A stretch of DNA of 17,602 nucleotides from RGIG5579 sp045531235 (GCA_045531235.1 JAZSDQ010000033.1:1-17602), one strand, 5' to 3'. Positions 1-8,160 are shown, numbered from the stretch's first letter. Numbers and translations are program-made. The notes: generated by a model from the letters alone, not told the origin.

Positions 1-1043
1 CTTTCCCCTCCGCTTGCGGTAAGACCAACCTGGCAATGCTCATTCCCCCGGAATATCTCCGCAAGAAGGGCTACAAGGTTTGGACCGTAGGTGATGATAT
101 TGCCTGGATGCGCATCGGCGCAGACGGCAGACTTTACGCCATCAACCCCGAAAACGGCTTCTTCGGCGTAGCTCCCGGTACCAACGAAAAGAGCAACTTC
201 AACGCTCTGGAATCTACCAAGAAGAACACCATCTTCACCAACGTTGCTCTTGATCTTAACGACAATACCGTTTGGTGGGAAGGCCTCAATAAGAATCTTC
301 CTCAGAACGCCATTGATTGGAAGGGCAATCCCTGGGATGCTTCCAAGTTTGACAAAGCAGACAAGTCTACTTGCGCAGCTCACCCCAACTCCCGCTTTAC
401 CGCTCCCGCCATCAACTGCCCCTGCATCTCCGAAGAATTTGATAAGGGCGCAGGAGTTCCCATTTCCGCCATCGTATTCGGCGGCAGAAGAGCAAAGCTC
501 GCTCCCCTGGTATATCAGTCCAAGGATTGGAAGAACGGCGTGTTCGTAGGCGCTACTATGGCTTCCGAGACCACCGCAGCTGCTGCAGGTGCCGTCGGCG
601 TTGTCCGCCACGATCCTATGGCTATGCTCCCCTTCTGCGGCTACAATATGGGCGACTACTTCCAGCACTGGCTCGATATGGGCGAAAAGCTGGGTGACAA
701 GGCTCCCAAGATCTTCAACGTTAACTGGTTCCGTACCGACGACGAAGGCAACTTCGTATGGCCCGGCTTCGGCGACAATATGAGAGTTCTTAACTGGATC
801 ATTGATCGCTGCGAAGGCAAGGCAGAAGCAAGCGAAACCGCCATCGGTTATATTCCCAGACCCGAAGACATTGATCTTACCGATCTGGATATGGATATCG
901 AAGTTCTCAAGTCCATTCTCACCGTAGATAAGGACGCTTGGAACGAGTACGCTGCAGACGTAGAAGAATATTTCAAGAAGTTCGACCGTCTCCCCGCTGA
1001 ACTGAAAAAGCAGCTTGAAACCCTCAAGGCTAACCTGAAGTAA
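1..1043 (+). CDS. pckG: Phosphoenolpyruvate carboxykinase (GTP), C-terminal part, truncated by window edge
   Basis: Converts oxaloacetate and GTP to phosphoenolpyruvate, CO2 and GDP in the cytosol, or runs in reverse to fix CO2 in anaerobes. The reading frame is open from base 3, with no start in view. The visible 347 residues begin inside the nucleotide-binding P-loop FPSACGKTN, which carries the Cys typical of GTP-type enzymes, followed by VGDDIAWM (kinase-2 metal-binding region), the GVAPGTN segment, and GRRAKLAPLVYQ and MLPFCGYNMGDYF, all typical of the GTP family and unlike the ATP-type PckA. GTP enzymes are about 600 residues, so roughly 40% at the N-terminus lies outside the window. 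Lysine is mostly AAG here, against mostly AAA in the prenyl synthase gene, which suggests strong expression. A hairpin terminator follows 14 bases after the stop. The identification is secure. Confidence 0.96.
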   Translation, partial: FPSACGKTNLAMLIPPEYLRKKGYKVWTVGDDIAWMRIGADGRLYAINPENGFFGVAPGTNEKSNFNALESTKKNTIFTNVALDLNDNTVWWEGLNKNLPQNAIDWKGNPWDASKFDKADKSTCAAHPNSRFTAPAINCPCISEEFDKGAGVPISAIVFGGRRAKLAPLVYQSKDWKNGVFVGATMASETTAAAAGAVGVVRHDPMAMLPFCGYNMGDYFQHWLDMGEKLGDKAPKIFNVNWFRTDDEGNFVWPGFGDNMRVLNWIIDRCEGKAEASETAIGYIPRPEDIDLTDLDMDIEVLKSILTVDKDAWNEYAADVEEYFKKFDRLPAELKKQLETLKANLK

Positions 1044-1056
1044 TCAGAAAAAATAA

Positions 1057-1087
1057 AATCACGGAGCCGAAGCTCCGTGATTTTTTT
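1057..1087 (+). terminator. Intrinsic terminator of the PEP carboxykinase gene
   Basis: A perfect 10-bp stem, ATCACGGAGC (1058-1067) with GCTCCGTGAT (1072-1081), closes a CGAA tetraloop and runs into seven T (1081-1087). It sits directly after the stop codon of the carboxykinase gene. Confidence 0.93.
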
Positions 1088-1094
1088 AGCTTCG

Positions 1095-1130
1095 AAAAAA
1101 GAAAAAAAGACCGAGCAAATTGCTCGGTCT
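1095..1130 (-). terminator. Intrinsic terminator of the ABC ATPase gene
   Basis: Read on the minus strand, AGACCGAGC and GCTCGGTCT (1122-1130 and 1108-1116) form a stem around a 5-base loop, followed by a U-tract from the A-run 1102-1107 and a second A-run at 1095-1100. It lies 12 bases past the stop of the convergent ATPase gene and about 20 bases from the plus-strand terminator. Confidence 0.9.
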
Positions 1131-1142
1131 TTTCTTACTGAA

Positions 1143-2261
1143 TTAGTGGCAGATGCAGAGCTCGGTGTCCTTGTCGAAGAAGTGCATTCTGTTGATATCA
1201 AATGCAACCTTAACAGTGTCGCCGCTCTTAGCCTTGGATCTGGGAGATACACGTGCGATGAAGTTCTGCTCGCAGCTGGTGAGGTACAGGAAGATCTCAG
1301 CACCCATAAGCTCGGTAACTTCAACGTCAGCATCAATAACCCAATCAGCAAACTGAGAGAGATACATAGGCTCGTCGTGAATTGCTTCAGAACGGATACC
1401 TGCAATGATTTCCTTGCCGACATACTTCTGAACTTCTTCGTCCTCAGCCTTTTCTTCGGGAAGCTTGAATTCGTTTTCACCGAAGGTGAAGAAGATGCCT
1501 TCTTCGCCGCGCTTCTTAATAAGCTTACCGGGAATGAAGTTCATCTGAGGAGTACCGATAAAGCCTGCAACGAACAGGTTAACGGGAAGATCGTAGAGAT
1601 TTTGAGGAGTATCAACCTGCTGGATGATACCGTCCTTCATAACGACGATTCTGGAAGCCATGGTCATAGCTTCGGTCTGGTCGTGGGTTACGTAGATAAA
1701 GGTTGTCTGCAGCTTCTTGTGGAGCTTGGTAAGCTCGGTTCTCATGGATGCACGAAGCTTAGCGTCCAGGTTGGAAAGAGGCTCGTCGAGAAGGAACACC
1801 TTAGGTTCACGAACGATTGCACGACCCAGAGCAACACGCTGACGCTGACCACCGGAGAGCGCCTTGGGCTTGCGGTCGAGAAGGTGAGCGATACCAAGGA
1901 TACGAGCTGCTTCTTCAACTCTTCTCTTGATTTCTTCCTTGGGAACCTTGCGGAGCTTCAGACCGAATGCCATGTTTTCAAACACGGACATGTGGGGGTA
2001 CAGAGCGTAGTTCTGGAACACCATTGCGATATCTCTGTCCTTAGGAGCTACGTCGTTTACAAGACGGTCGCCGATGAACAGTTCGCCTTCGGTGATTTCT
2101 TCCAGACCTGCTACCATACGAAGAGTGGTGGACTTACCGCAACCGGAAGGTCCTACCAGGATGATGAATTCCTTATCCTTGATCTCAAGGCAGAAGTCAG
2201 TAACTGCGGTTACGCCGCCGGGATACTTCTTGAAAATGTGCTTCAAAGATACACTTGCCAT
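1143..2261 (-). CDS. Sugar ABC importer ATPase, MsmX/MsmK/UgpC type
   Basis: Nucleotide-binding subunit that powers a carbohydrate importer (CUT1 class) at the inner face of the membrane. Of 372 residues, the first 230 or so are the ATPase domain: Walker A GPSGCGKST (37-45), Q-loop Gln83, signature LSGGQ (135-139), Walker B VFLLDE (155-160), D-loop and switch His193. The rest is the regulatory TOBE/MalK-like domain (FIGTPQMNFI and GIRSEAI are typical). The start is fixed by AGGAGG at 2267-2272, five bases upstream. No permease or solute-binding gene is next to it, and it is flanked by two terminators and an A+T-rich promoter region, so it is monocistronic. In Firmicutes such solitary ATPases (MsmX, MsmK) serve several sugar importers, and that role is inferred here. 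The substrate cannot be read from the sequence. Confidence 0.93.
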   Translation of the reverse strand: MASVSLKHIFKKYPGGVTAVTDFCLEIKDKEFIILVGPSGCGKSTTLRMVAGLEEITEGELFIGDRLVNDVAPKDRDIAMVFQNYALYPHMSVFENMAFGLKLRKVPKEEIKRRVEEAARILGIAHLLDRKPKALSGGQRQRVALGRAIVREPKVFLLDEPLSNLDAKLRASMRTELTKLHKKLQTTFIYVTHDQTEAMTMASRIVVMKDGIIQQVDTPQNLYDLPVNLFVAGFIGTPQMNFIPGKLIKKRGEEGIFFTFGENEFKLPEEKAEDEEVQKYVGKEIIAGIRSEAIHDEPMYLSQFADWVIDADVEVTELMGAEIFLYLTSCEQNFIARVSPRSKAKSGDTVKVAFDINRMHFFDKDTELCICH

Positions 2262-2614
2262 TTTTTCCTCCTAAAATATACGCAGCCAAACTGCGATTTA
2301 CAACACTGCTATCTTATCAAATTTCTTTTCCAAAAAAAAGATGTTTATTTCCCAAAAAACCAAAAAACAATTTGTGCAATTTAAATAAAAATTACAAAAA
2401 ATAATATAACCGTTAAAAAAACATACGATGAATTCAACACTTTTCTTATTGTATTATATATTTTCTTTTTTCAAAAACATCTTTTTAAAACATCACAAAA
2501 TTATCTTTTACAAAATAAGTTTTTATTTTATTCACAAAACTTTGCTTTTTTTATTGCCAGAATGACCTTTTTCTTGTTATAATAGGAGAAACAAATTTAG
2601 CAAAGGACAGTAAA
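2262..2614. other. A+T-rich divergent intergenic region
   Basis: About 350 bases without a gene, between the minus-strand ATPase and the plus-strand HTH operon, strongly A+T-rich with many A and T runs (for example 2331-2338 and 2414-2420). It holds the ribosome binding site of the ATPase (2267-2272), a small hairpin CGCAG/CTGCG at 2281-2295 in the ATPase leader, and the plus-strand promoter listed separately. A minus-strand promoter must lie here, but I could not pick one with good spacing. I see no RNA gene or long repeat. Confidence 0.7.
2554..2583 (+). promoter_or_regulatory. Sigma-A-type promoter of the HTH / prenyl synthase / carboxypeptidase operon
   Basis: A -35 element TTGCCA (2554-2559) and a perfect -10 TATAAT (2578-2583) are separated by 18 bases. 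TG at 2575-2576 makes an extended -10 (TGTTATAAT). The predicted start near 2590 gives a leader of about 25 bases carrying AAAGGA (2602-2607) ahead of the ATG. Confidence 0.8.
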
Positions 2615-2971
2615 ATGGCTTTCAATAAAAGAATTTTTTCCCTTTTGCTGGAGCAGGCAAAAGGCGATCGCAGCTGGCGGCAGTTTTCCATTGATTGCGA
2701 TATCAGTTACATCCAGATGCGCAAGCTTGCCCTCGGTCAGCAGGAAAACTCTCCCCGCAAAAAGCTCATTTACAAAATTGCGCAAAACGCAGCCGGCGGC
2801 ATTGCCGCAGAAGATCTTCTCTTTTGCTCCGGCGGTTCCGGCGAAGAAGAGAAAAAGCCTTCCGGGATGCAAACGCGCTCCGGCGAATTATTCAATGAGA
2901 AATTCCAGGCCCTTTCTATGGGTCAGAAGAAAATGGTGCTGGATTTCATTGATTTCTTAGCAAGCCGATGA
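2615..2971 (+). CDS. Small helix-turn-helix (XRE-like) protein
   Basis: A 118-residue cytoplasmic protein, probably a DNA-binding regulator. The N-terminal half reads as a small helical domain. Residues 20-42 (SWRQFSIDCDI, then SYIQMRKLALGQ) fit the two helices of an XRE/Cro-type helix-turn-helix, followed by a helix ending KKLIYKIAQNA. A charged linker (about 73-90) leads to a C-terminal helix with LSMGQKKMVLDFIDFLAS, a type of ending common in XRE-family regulators. The start is supported by AAAGGA seven bases upstream and by the promoter at 2554-2583. Its stop overlaps the next start by four bases (ATGA), so the two genes are probably translationally coupled. As first gene of its transcription unit it may control its own operon; this is inferred. 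The match is structural rather than to a named family. Confidence 0.7.
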   Translation: MAFNKRIFSLLLEQAKGDRSWRQFSIDCDISYIQMRKLALGQQENSPRKKLIYKIAQNAAGGIAAEDLLFCSGGSGEEEKKPSGMQTRSGELFNEKFQALSMGQKKMVLDFIDFLASR

Positions 2972-4053
2972 ACCAGCGTTTTCTCTCCTATTTAAAGGAA
3001 AGCGGCGAAGCCGTTCTTTCCTATTACAAAGAAAATCCGCCCTATCCGCTGACCCCCAAGGAATTGATGGACGGAACCTTCGTATATTTTGAGCGCGGCG
3101 GAAAGCGTCTTCGCCCTGCCATCTGCCGACTTGCAGCAGGCGCTCTCGGCGGATCGGAAGCGGAAAAAGCGGCCGCGCCTTGCGCCCTTGCTCTGGAGCT
3201 TTATCACAACTGGACCCTTATTCACGACGATATGATCGATCACGACGATCTCCGCCGCGGCAAAAAAGCAGTCCACAAGCTGATTTCCGACGGTATGCTC
3301 TCCGAAACCGACGGCGAGACCGCCAAGGAATACGGCTTTGACGCCGCCCTTCTGGCAGGAGATGCTCTCCACAGCGCCTCGGTCTATTATCTTTCCCGCC
3401 TTTCGGATTCCGGCTTTGTTCCCGCCGAGGTCACGCTGAAGATCTTAAAACTTCTGGAGGGAGAATACGGCCCTCGCCTCATCAGCGGCGAAACGCTGGA
3501 TACAAAAAACGGTCTGATCTACGGCAAAAGCCGTTTCTTTGACCGCAGTGAAGAAGAAGTCCTCTTTATGATGGCAGGAAAAACCGGCGCCCTCTTTGCC
3601 ATCAGTGCCCTTTCCGGCGCTCTCATCGGAACGAAAAATGCCGACGAGAAAAAAGAGGAATGTGCCGCCCTCGCCCGCTTTGCGGAAAGTTGCGGCCTTG
3701 CCTTCCAATTGCAGGATGATATTCTCGGTATCACCTCTACGGAAGAAAAATTAGGAAAGCCCATCGGCAGCGATATCCGCGAGGGCAAGCCTACCCTTCT
3801 CCTCCTCACCGCATACAAAAACGCCACCGAAGAGGAAAAAGCATTTCTCCGCAAGGTGATAGGCATTTCCACCGATGAAAGCGATATCCTCCGCGCAAGA
3901 GAGATCCTCCTTGCCCGGGGAGTGAAAGAAACCGAAGAAAAAGCCTTTGCTTTTCTGGAAGAAGCGAAAAAGAATCTTTCCCTCCTTCCCGATTCCCCTT
4001 GGAAAGATCTGCTGGAAGCTTGGCGCAGCTTTATGCTGAATCGCGAGATGTAA
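2968..4053 (+). CDS. Polyprenyl (isoprenyl) diphosphate synthase
   Basis: A trans-isoprenyl diphosphate synthase of the FPP/GGPP/polyprenyl family, which condenses isopentenyl diphosphate with allylic diphosphates in the cytosol to make quinone side chains or precursors of the cell-wall lipid carrier. Of 361 residues, GGKRLRP (44-50) is the diphosphate-binding motif, DDMID (87-91) the first aspartate-rich motif, and QLQDDILG (247-254) the second, followed by GKPIGSDIREGKPTLLL. The last Asp of the second DDxxD is Gly, a variant also known in functional relatives. The product chain length cannot be told; it depends on residues just before the first motif (ALELYHNWTLIH). The start overlaps the HTH gene by four bases, and its stop overlaps the ribosome binding site of the carboxypeptidase, so the three genes form one operon. 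Confidence 0.92.
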   Translation: MNQRFLSYLKESGEAVLSYYKENPPYPLTPKELMDGTFVYFERGGKRLRPAICRLAAGALGGSEAEKAAAPCALALELYHNWTLIHDDMIDHDDLRRGKKAVHKLISDGMLSETDGETAKEYGFDAALLAGDALHSASVYYLSRLSDSGFVPAEVTLKILKLLEGEYGPRLISGETLDTKNGLIYGKSRFFDRSEEEVLFMMAGKTGALFAISALSGALIGTKNADEKKEECAALARFAESCGLAFQLQDDILGITSTEEKLGKPIGSDIREGKPTLLLLTAYKNATEEEKAFLRKVIGISTDESDILRAREILLARGVKETEEKAFAFLEEAKKNLSLLPDSPWKDLLEAWRSFMLNREM

Positions 4054-4062
4054 GGAGTCATT

Positions 4063-5436
4063 ATGAAAAGAATCACATCGTTTCTTTTGGCGCTTTTTCT
4101 GCTTCTCACACTCTCCGCAAGCGTTTTTGCAGAAGAGGCCACGGCAGAAACAGAGCCGATTACAACCGAGAATAAGAAAGATCCTATTTATGATATCGCG
4201 CTGGATGCCCAGGGTGTGTACGTCTTCAATCCCGAAACCGGCACTGCCATTTACGAAAAGGCCGCCGATTCCAGAATGTACCCTGCCTCCACCACAAAAA
4301 TCATGACCGCTCTTGTCATTCTGGAAATGTGCGAGGATCCCAAAAACACCACCGTCACCGTAGACAGCATGCAAATGTTCAATTATATCATCAATGACGG
4401 CGGCGTTCACATGGGTCTCGTCCGCGGAGAGACCTTTACGGTGTACGATCTTCTCGTAGGCACCATGATGGCTTCCTATTGCGACGCCCCCGAGCTTCTT
4501 GCCCATCATTTCGGCAACGGCGACATTTCCGCTTTCATCCAGAAGATGAACGACCGCGTCGCCTCCTTGGGACTGAAAAACACCCATTTTGAAAACGCTC
4601 ACGGTCTTCATTCCTCCAATCACTATTCCTCCCCCAGGGATATGGCAACGATCCTTTGGGAAGCAATGAAAAACGAAACCTTCCGAGAGATCCTTTCTCT
4701 GAGAAGCTACGTTATCCCAAAAACCGGCTACCGCGCCGAGCGCAACGTCAACTTTTCCGTAAAAAGCTATCTTGAAACCAGCCAATATTATCTTGACGCC
4801 TACGTTGGCGGAAAAAGCGGATATACCGACCAGGCAGGCAGATGCCTTGCCACCTACAGCGAAACCGAGGATCTTACTTTTGTTTCCGTTCTTTTCGGCG
4901 GCAACATGGACCGCTCGAAACCGAAAAACATTGCTGAGATCGAAACTCATACCCTTATTTCCTACGCCATGGAGAATTTTGAAATTCGCACCGTGCTGGA
5001 AAAAGGAGCTGAAGTCGGCAGCGTTGCCATCACCGATTCGGAAACCACCCTCCCTGTCATTGCAGGGGAAGATATCCGCGTTCTCAACCGTAAAGGAAGC
5101 GAGCCGGGCTTTACCACCCAGCTTCCCACGGAAATTTCCGTTACCGAAGTGGAAAACAACAAAGAGATCGGCAAAGCCGTTCTTTCCTTCAACGGTGAGG
5201 CTACGGAAAAAAAGTATTCCCTTCTCCTTACCTGGGACGGAGCCCCCATCGTTACCAAATCCGTGGTGGAAAAAGGCGCAGAGAATGCCGCAAACGCCGT
5301 TTCCGGAATTTTCCGCGAAGACGAGATTTTCGTCATTCTTCTCATACTTCTTTTAACGGTCATTGCCATTTGCATTCCCGCATTCCGCATCACCCGTCAC
5401 CTCCATCAGAAAAAATCCCACAAGCCTAGACATTAA
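4063..5436 (+). CDS. D-alanyl-D-alanine carboxypeptidase, DacA/DacF type (peptidase S11)
   Basis: Removes the terminal D-Ala from peptidoglycan stem peptides outside the membrane. It has 457 residues: a signal peptide (about 1-23, basic start, Leu-rich core, ASVFA cleavage region); a penicillin-binding catalytic domain with the SxxK motif STTK (Ser76, Lys79) in YPASTTKIMTA; a KSG triad (251-253) in GGKSGYTD in place of the commoner KTG; a C-terminal beta domain; and a hydrophobic anchor (about 422-441) followed by basic residues. The third active-site motif, normally SxN (SGN or SAN followed by DA), aligns to SYCDAPE (138-144), so the usual Asn is Cys140. The other two motifs are intact, so it may still be active, but altered kinetics or a non-catalytic role are possible. 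AAGGAG overlaps the stop of the prenyl synthase gene (4052-4057). Confidence 0.9.
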   Translation: MKRITSFLLALFLLLTLSASVFAEEATAETEPITTENKKDPIYDIALDAQGVYVFNPETGTAIYEKAADSRMYPASTTKIMTALVILEMCEDPKNTTVTVDSMQMFNYIINDGGVHMGLVRGETFTVYDLLVGTMMASYCDAPELLAHHFGNGDISAFIQKMNDRVASLGLKNTHFENAHGLHSSNHYSSPRDMATILWEAMKNETFREILSLRSYVIPKTGYRAERNVNFSVKSYLETSQYYLDAYVGGKSGYTDQAGRCLATYSETEDLTFVSVLFGGNMDRSKPKNIAEIETHTLISYAMENFEIRTVLEKGAEVGSVAITDSETTLPVIAGEDIRVLNRKGSEPGFTTQLPTEISVTEVENNKEIGKAVLSFNGEATEKKYSLLLTWDGAPIVTKSVVEKGAENAANAVSGIFREDEIFVILLILLLTVIAICIPAFRITRHLHQKKSHKPRH

Positions 5437-5447
5437 CGAAGCATAAA

Positions 5448-5471
5448 AAAAGCACCCTGGCGGGTGCTTTT
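5448..5471. terminator. Bidirectional terminator between carboxypeptidase and ceramidase-like operons
   Basis: AAAAGCACCC (5448-5457) pairs with GGGTGCTTTT (5462-5471) around a TGGC loop. T-rich runs lie on the right (5468-5479) and A-rich runs on the left (5445-5451), so the hairpin can stop transcription from both convergent operons, whose stop codons lie within about 12 bases on either side. Confidence 0.9.
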
Positions 5472-5477
5472 CTTTTT

Positions 5478-6815
5478 TTATCTTTTTTCTTTGTGGCAGT
5501 CCAGCATTTTTTTAATTGAGCCCGAAATTCTATCCGCAACGCAAGGAGTGAAACGGGTAGAGCCTGCTTCATAGCCTCCCTCTTCAAAGGCCTCCTTGGT
5601 GGGAAGATATCCTTCCCCACCGTTGACCAGGCAAGCGGTGATAACAAACAGTTCGGGAGCTGCCTCTCTTGCTGCCGTGGCATACCGGGTAAAAGGCTCG
5701 CCGCCGATGCCTGCAATGGCGACGTCTCCGATTCCCAGAAGTGCCGTTGGCACCTTCTGGTAAAGCTTATCCTCCACCATACCCACGATCCTCTTGGCGC
5801 GGGCAAGAGGCCCGATGGAAAGTTTTACCTCCCCCGCTTCGTGACGGCGAAGGAGCTCTCTTTGCTCTTCTTCCTCTCCCATACCGTCGGTATTGGTAGG
5901 AATATAATCTATGCGGTTGTGAGCGGTAACGGGCGTTGCTTTCCTTTCCTCGGTCTTATCCCAAATGGAAATAGCAGTATCCGCAATAATGCGGCCCATC
6001 TTTTGTGCGTGGGCATATCTCTTTTCCACCCAGGCAGGATCCCCTTTTCGGATCCCTTGGGTAATGGCAGGCTTTGTTACATCAATATGATTCACATCTC
6101 CCTGACAGCCGTTGACGAGAATACACTGTACGTCGGGAAGATCTTTTTCCATATTGCGACGGACAAAGCCGGGCCAATCTGCGGAAAACTTGTTGCCGCT
6201 GATCACATCGGGATGGGTAGAAAAATTCACCAAAGCAATATCCTTCTTCCCCTCACGGAAAAAGCGTACCAAGCGCACCGTGTTATCCGCATCGGAAAGA
6301 GGTGCCACCACATCGGGATTGAGGCAACCGGGATTGGTTCTTGTAGAGCCGTCTTTCATACGAAAACGGCGAACGAAGGAAAGCGGCACAGGCGTTTCCG
6401 CCTCTGCCGTACCCATACGGCTTTCGGAAAGATCGTCCACCGCCAATTGGGCAACGTCGGCATATTTTCTGTATAAAACGTCAAGATACGCAGCGTCGGT
6501 GCAGCTGGTGGGATTATCCGCAGGTCCACCTATGCGAATGGAGGTATGCTGATGCAGCCCCTGAATAAATACGCACTCAAAGGGAATCCCGCATCGCGCC
6601 GCAACCAGTTTGCGAATTTTATTGGCCTCGACTTCTTTTGCGTAAATAATGTCGGCGGCAATAAAGACTGCCGTAGTTTCATCCTCTTTCACGGCAAGGG
6701 CACAAATTTCCAAAGGGTCCAATACGCCATCGGCAATACGGGCATAAAAATATCCTGCAATAGGAGTACCCAACGGGGGCGTGATATCAAGCCTTGCAAA
6801 TCCTGCCTGAAACAT
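5478..6815 (-). CDS. Neutral-ceramidase-like protein, paralogue 3 (catalytic Ser replaced)
   Basis: Last of three tandem paralogues. It resembles the N-terminal domain of neutral/alkaline non-lysosomal ceramidases (PF04734-like): the start AGFARLDITPPLGTPIAGY, LHQHTS (87-92), STHPD (199-203), GGEPFTRY (371-378) and GEGYLP (400-405). These supply His88/His90, His201, Glu373 and Tyr403, matching the zinc ligands of ceramidases. Where ceramidases have GDVSP with the Ser nucleophile, this protein has QGDVNHID with Asn242. It has 445 residues, no signal peptide and no C-terminal ceramidase domain (true enzymes are about 650-780 residues and exported), so it is probably cytosolic with another substrate. 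AAAGGAG at 6823-6829 sits seven bases before the ATG, and the gap from paralogue 2 is 12 bases. The fold assignment is fairly sure and the function unknown. Confidence 0.8.
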   Translation of the reverse strand: MFQAGFARLDITPPLGTPIAGYFYARIADGVLDPLEICALAVKEDETTAVFIAADIIYAKEVEANKIRKLVAARCGIPFECVFIQGLHQHTSIRIGGPADNPTSCTDAAYLDVLYRKYADVAQLAVDDLSESRMGTAEAETPVPLSFVRRFRMKDGSTRTNPGCLNPDVVAPLSDADNTVRLVRFFREGKKDIALVNFSTHPDVISGNKFSADWPGFVRRNMEKDLPDVQCILVNGCQGDVNHIDVTKPAITQGIRKGDPAWVEKRYAHAQKMGRIIADTAISIWDKTEERKATPVTAHNRIDYIPTNTDGMGEEEEQRELLRRHEAGEVKLSIGPLARAKRIVGMVEDKLYQKVPTALLGIGDVAIAGIGGEPFTRYATAAREAAPELFVITACLVNGGEGYLPTKEAFEEGGYEAGSTRFTPCVADRISGSIKKMLDCHKEKR

Positions 6816-6827
6816 CGGTCTTCTCCT

Positions 6828-8150
6828 TTATTTCAAAGATTCCTTCATCATTTTGATGGCAGCACCCTGCAATTCGGGGGCAACCACAGAAGTAAAGTTG
6901 GAAGCTGTGGTCTCATACCCGCCTTCTTCATAGGCAGCCATAGATGGGAGATAGCCCTGGGCGCCGTTTGCAAGGCAAGCAGTGAGAATAAACAGTTCGG
7001 GAACGGCTTCCCTGATCTTCATAGCATATTCGGTAAAAGGCTCGCCGCCGTAACCTACAATGGCAATTTTACCGAAAGCAACCACGGAAACGGGAACCTT
7101 CTGCACCAGCATCAGGCAATCCATGGCGGCAATGCGGCGGATATCGCCCTTTTCACCCATGGTAAGGCCTTCCAGCGCCTTTTCACCGGCAGCAACGCGT
7201 GCCATAATTTTCTTGCATTCCGCCATGCGCTCCAGCCCCTCGGTTTTGGAGGGAATGAGTTTCATTTCCACCTTGGAATAAATGTGATCCGCAGTGGTTT
7301 CTTCCGTGTGATCCCAGATCTCTTTTACCGCATCTACGATCACCTGCGCGCGATTGCGGCAGTAATTATATTTTGCTTCATAAAAAGCCTCGGAATACTT
7401 TTCAATCCCCTTGGTAGGAGGATTTTTGAATACGTTGATGTGGTTCACATCGCCCTGACAGCCGTTAATGAGAATGGCGCGGGTATTGGGGAAGGTCTTT
7501 TCGGTAATCCTTCTGACAAAGCCGGGCCAGTCTGCACTGATCTTCTTTCCGCCGATCATATCGGGGTGATTCTGGAAGCCCACAACGGCAATATTTTCCT
7601 TGCCCTCGCGCTCAATTTTCACAAGGCGCACCGTGTTATCTGCCTCGTACAAAGGACGGACCACATCGGGATTCATGGTGCCGGGGTTCGTCTGCACACT
7701 GCCGTCTTTCATAATATAACGGCGAACAAAGGCGACGGGCTCTGCCGTCTTCTTTTCGCCAAAAGAGATCTTCGCCTCGCACAGATCGGCAAGAGCCATT
7801 TTGGAAACGTCTACGAACTTGCGGCAAAGAAATTGCTGATACAGGTGATCGGAAGGTCCGCAAGTGCCGGGGGTGGTAGAAGTGTGCTGATGGAGGGTCT
7901 GATAAAAAACGTGATCCGCAGGAATTCCCGTTTCCTCAGAGATCAGCTGACGGTAATAGGTCACGTCCTTCTCCAAAGTATACATAAAATCACCGGTAAT
8001 GATAAGAACGGTATCCTCTCCTGCGCTCAGTGCCACAGCGTTCAGCTCCACGGGATCAAAAACGCCGTCGGAAACTCTTGCCGTAAAATATCCTGTCAAA
8101 ATCGTGCCCAATTGAGGGGTCACGTCAAGTCTTGCAAATCCTGCTTTCAT
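6828..8150 (-). CDS. Neutral-ceramidase-like protein, paralogue 2 (catalytic Ser replaced)
   Basis: Middle gene of the tandem trio, 440 residues, with the same layout throughout: AGFARLDVTPQLGT at the start, LHQHTS (86-91), QNHPDM (193-198), CQGDVNHIN (231-239), GGEPFTEY (368-375) and GYLP (399-402). The candidate metal ligands His87/His89, His195, Glu370 and Tyr400 are present, and Asn236 stands at the ceramidase Ser position. It differs from both sisters in having NGAQGY instead of NGGEGY before the Tyr ligand, which may mark divergence in substrate. No signal peptide. The ribosome binding site GAGGAG overlaps the TGA stop of paralogue 1 and the gap is 10 bases, so the genes are co-transcribed and probably coupled in translation. 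Function unknown. Confidence 0.8.
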   Translation of the reverse strand: MKAGFARLDVTPQLGTILTGYFTARVSDGVFDPVELNAVALSAGEDTVLIITGDFMYTLEKDVTYYRQLISEETGIPADHVFYQTLHQHTSTTPGTCGPSDHLYQQFLCRKFVDVSKMALADLCEAKISFGEKKTAEPVAFVRRYIMKDGSVQTNPGTMNPDVVRPLYEADNTVRLVKIEREGKENIAVVGFQNHPDMIGGKKISADWPGFVRRITEKTFPNTRAILINGCQGDVNHINVFKNPPTKGIEKYSEAFYEAKYNYCRNRAQVIVDAVKEIWDHTEETTADHIYSKVEMKLIPSKTEGLERMAECKKIMARVAAGEKALEGLTMGEKGDIRRIAAMDCLMLVQKVPVSVVAFGKIAIVGYGGEPFTEYAMKIREAVPELFILTACLANGAQGYLPSMAAYEEGGYETTASNFTSVVAPELQGAAIKMMKESLK

Positions 8151-8160
8151 TTTTTACTCC

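Noticed and set aside
2281..2295. CGCAG/CTGCG hairpin in the ATPase leader as a possible riboswitch or attenuator
   Set aside because: The stem is only five base pairs and no larger conserved structure or alternative pairing is visible.
1077..2384. A 435-residue plus-strand open frame opposite the ABC ATPase
   Set aside because: The minus strand carries an unmistakable ATPase with all motifs, and this frame starts inside the two terminators.
2528..2536. TTATTCACA, a match to the DnaA-box consensus, in an A+T-rich region
   Set aside because: Only one box is present and no dnaA, dnaN or clustered boxes are nearby, so a replication origin is not supported.
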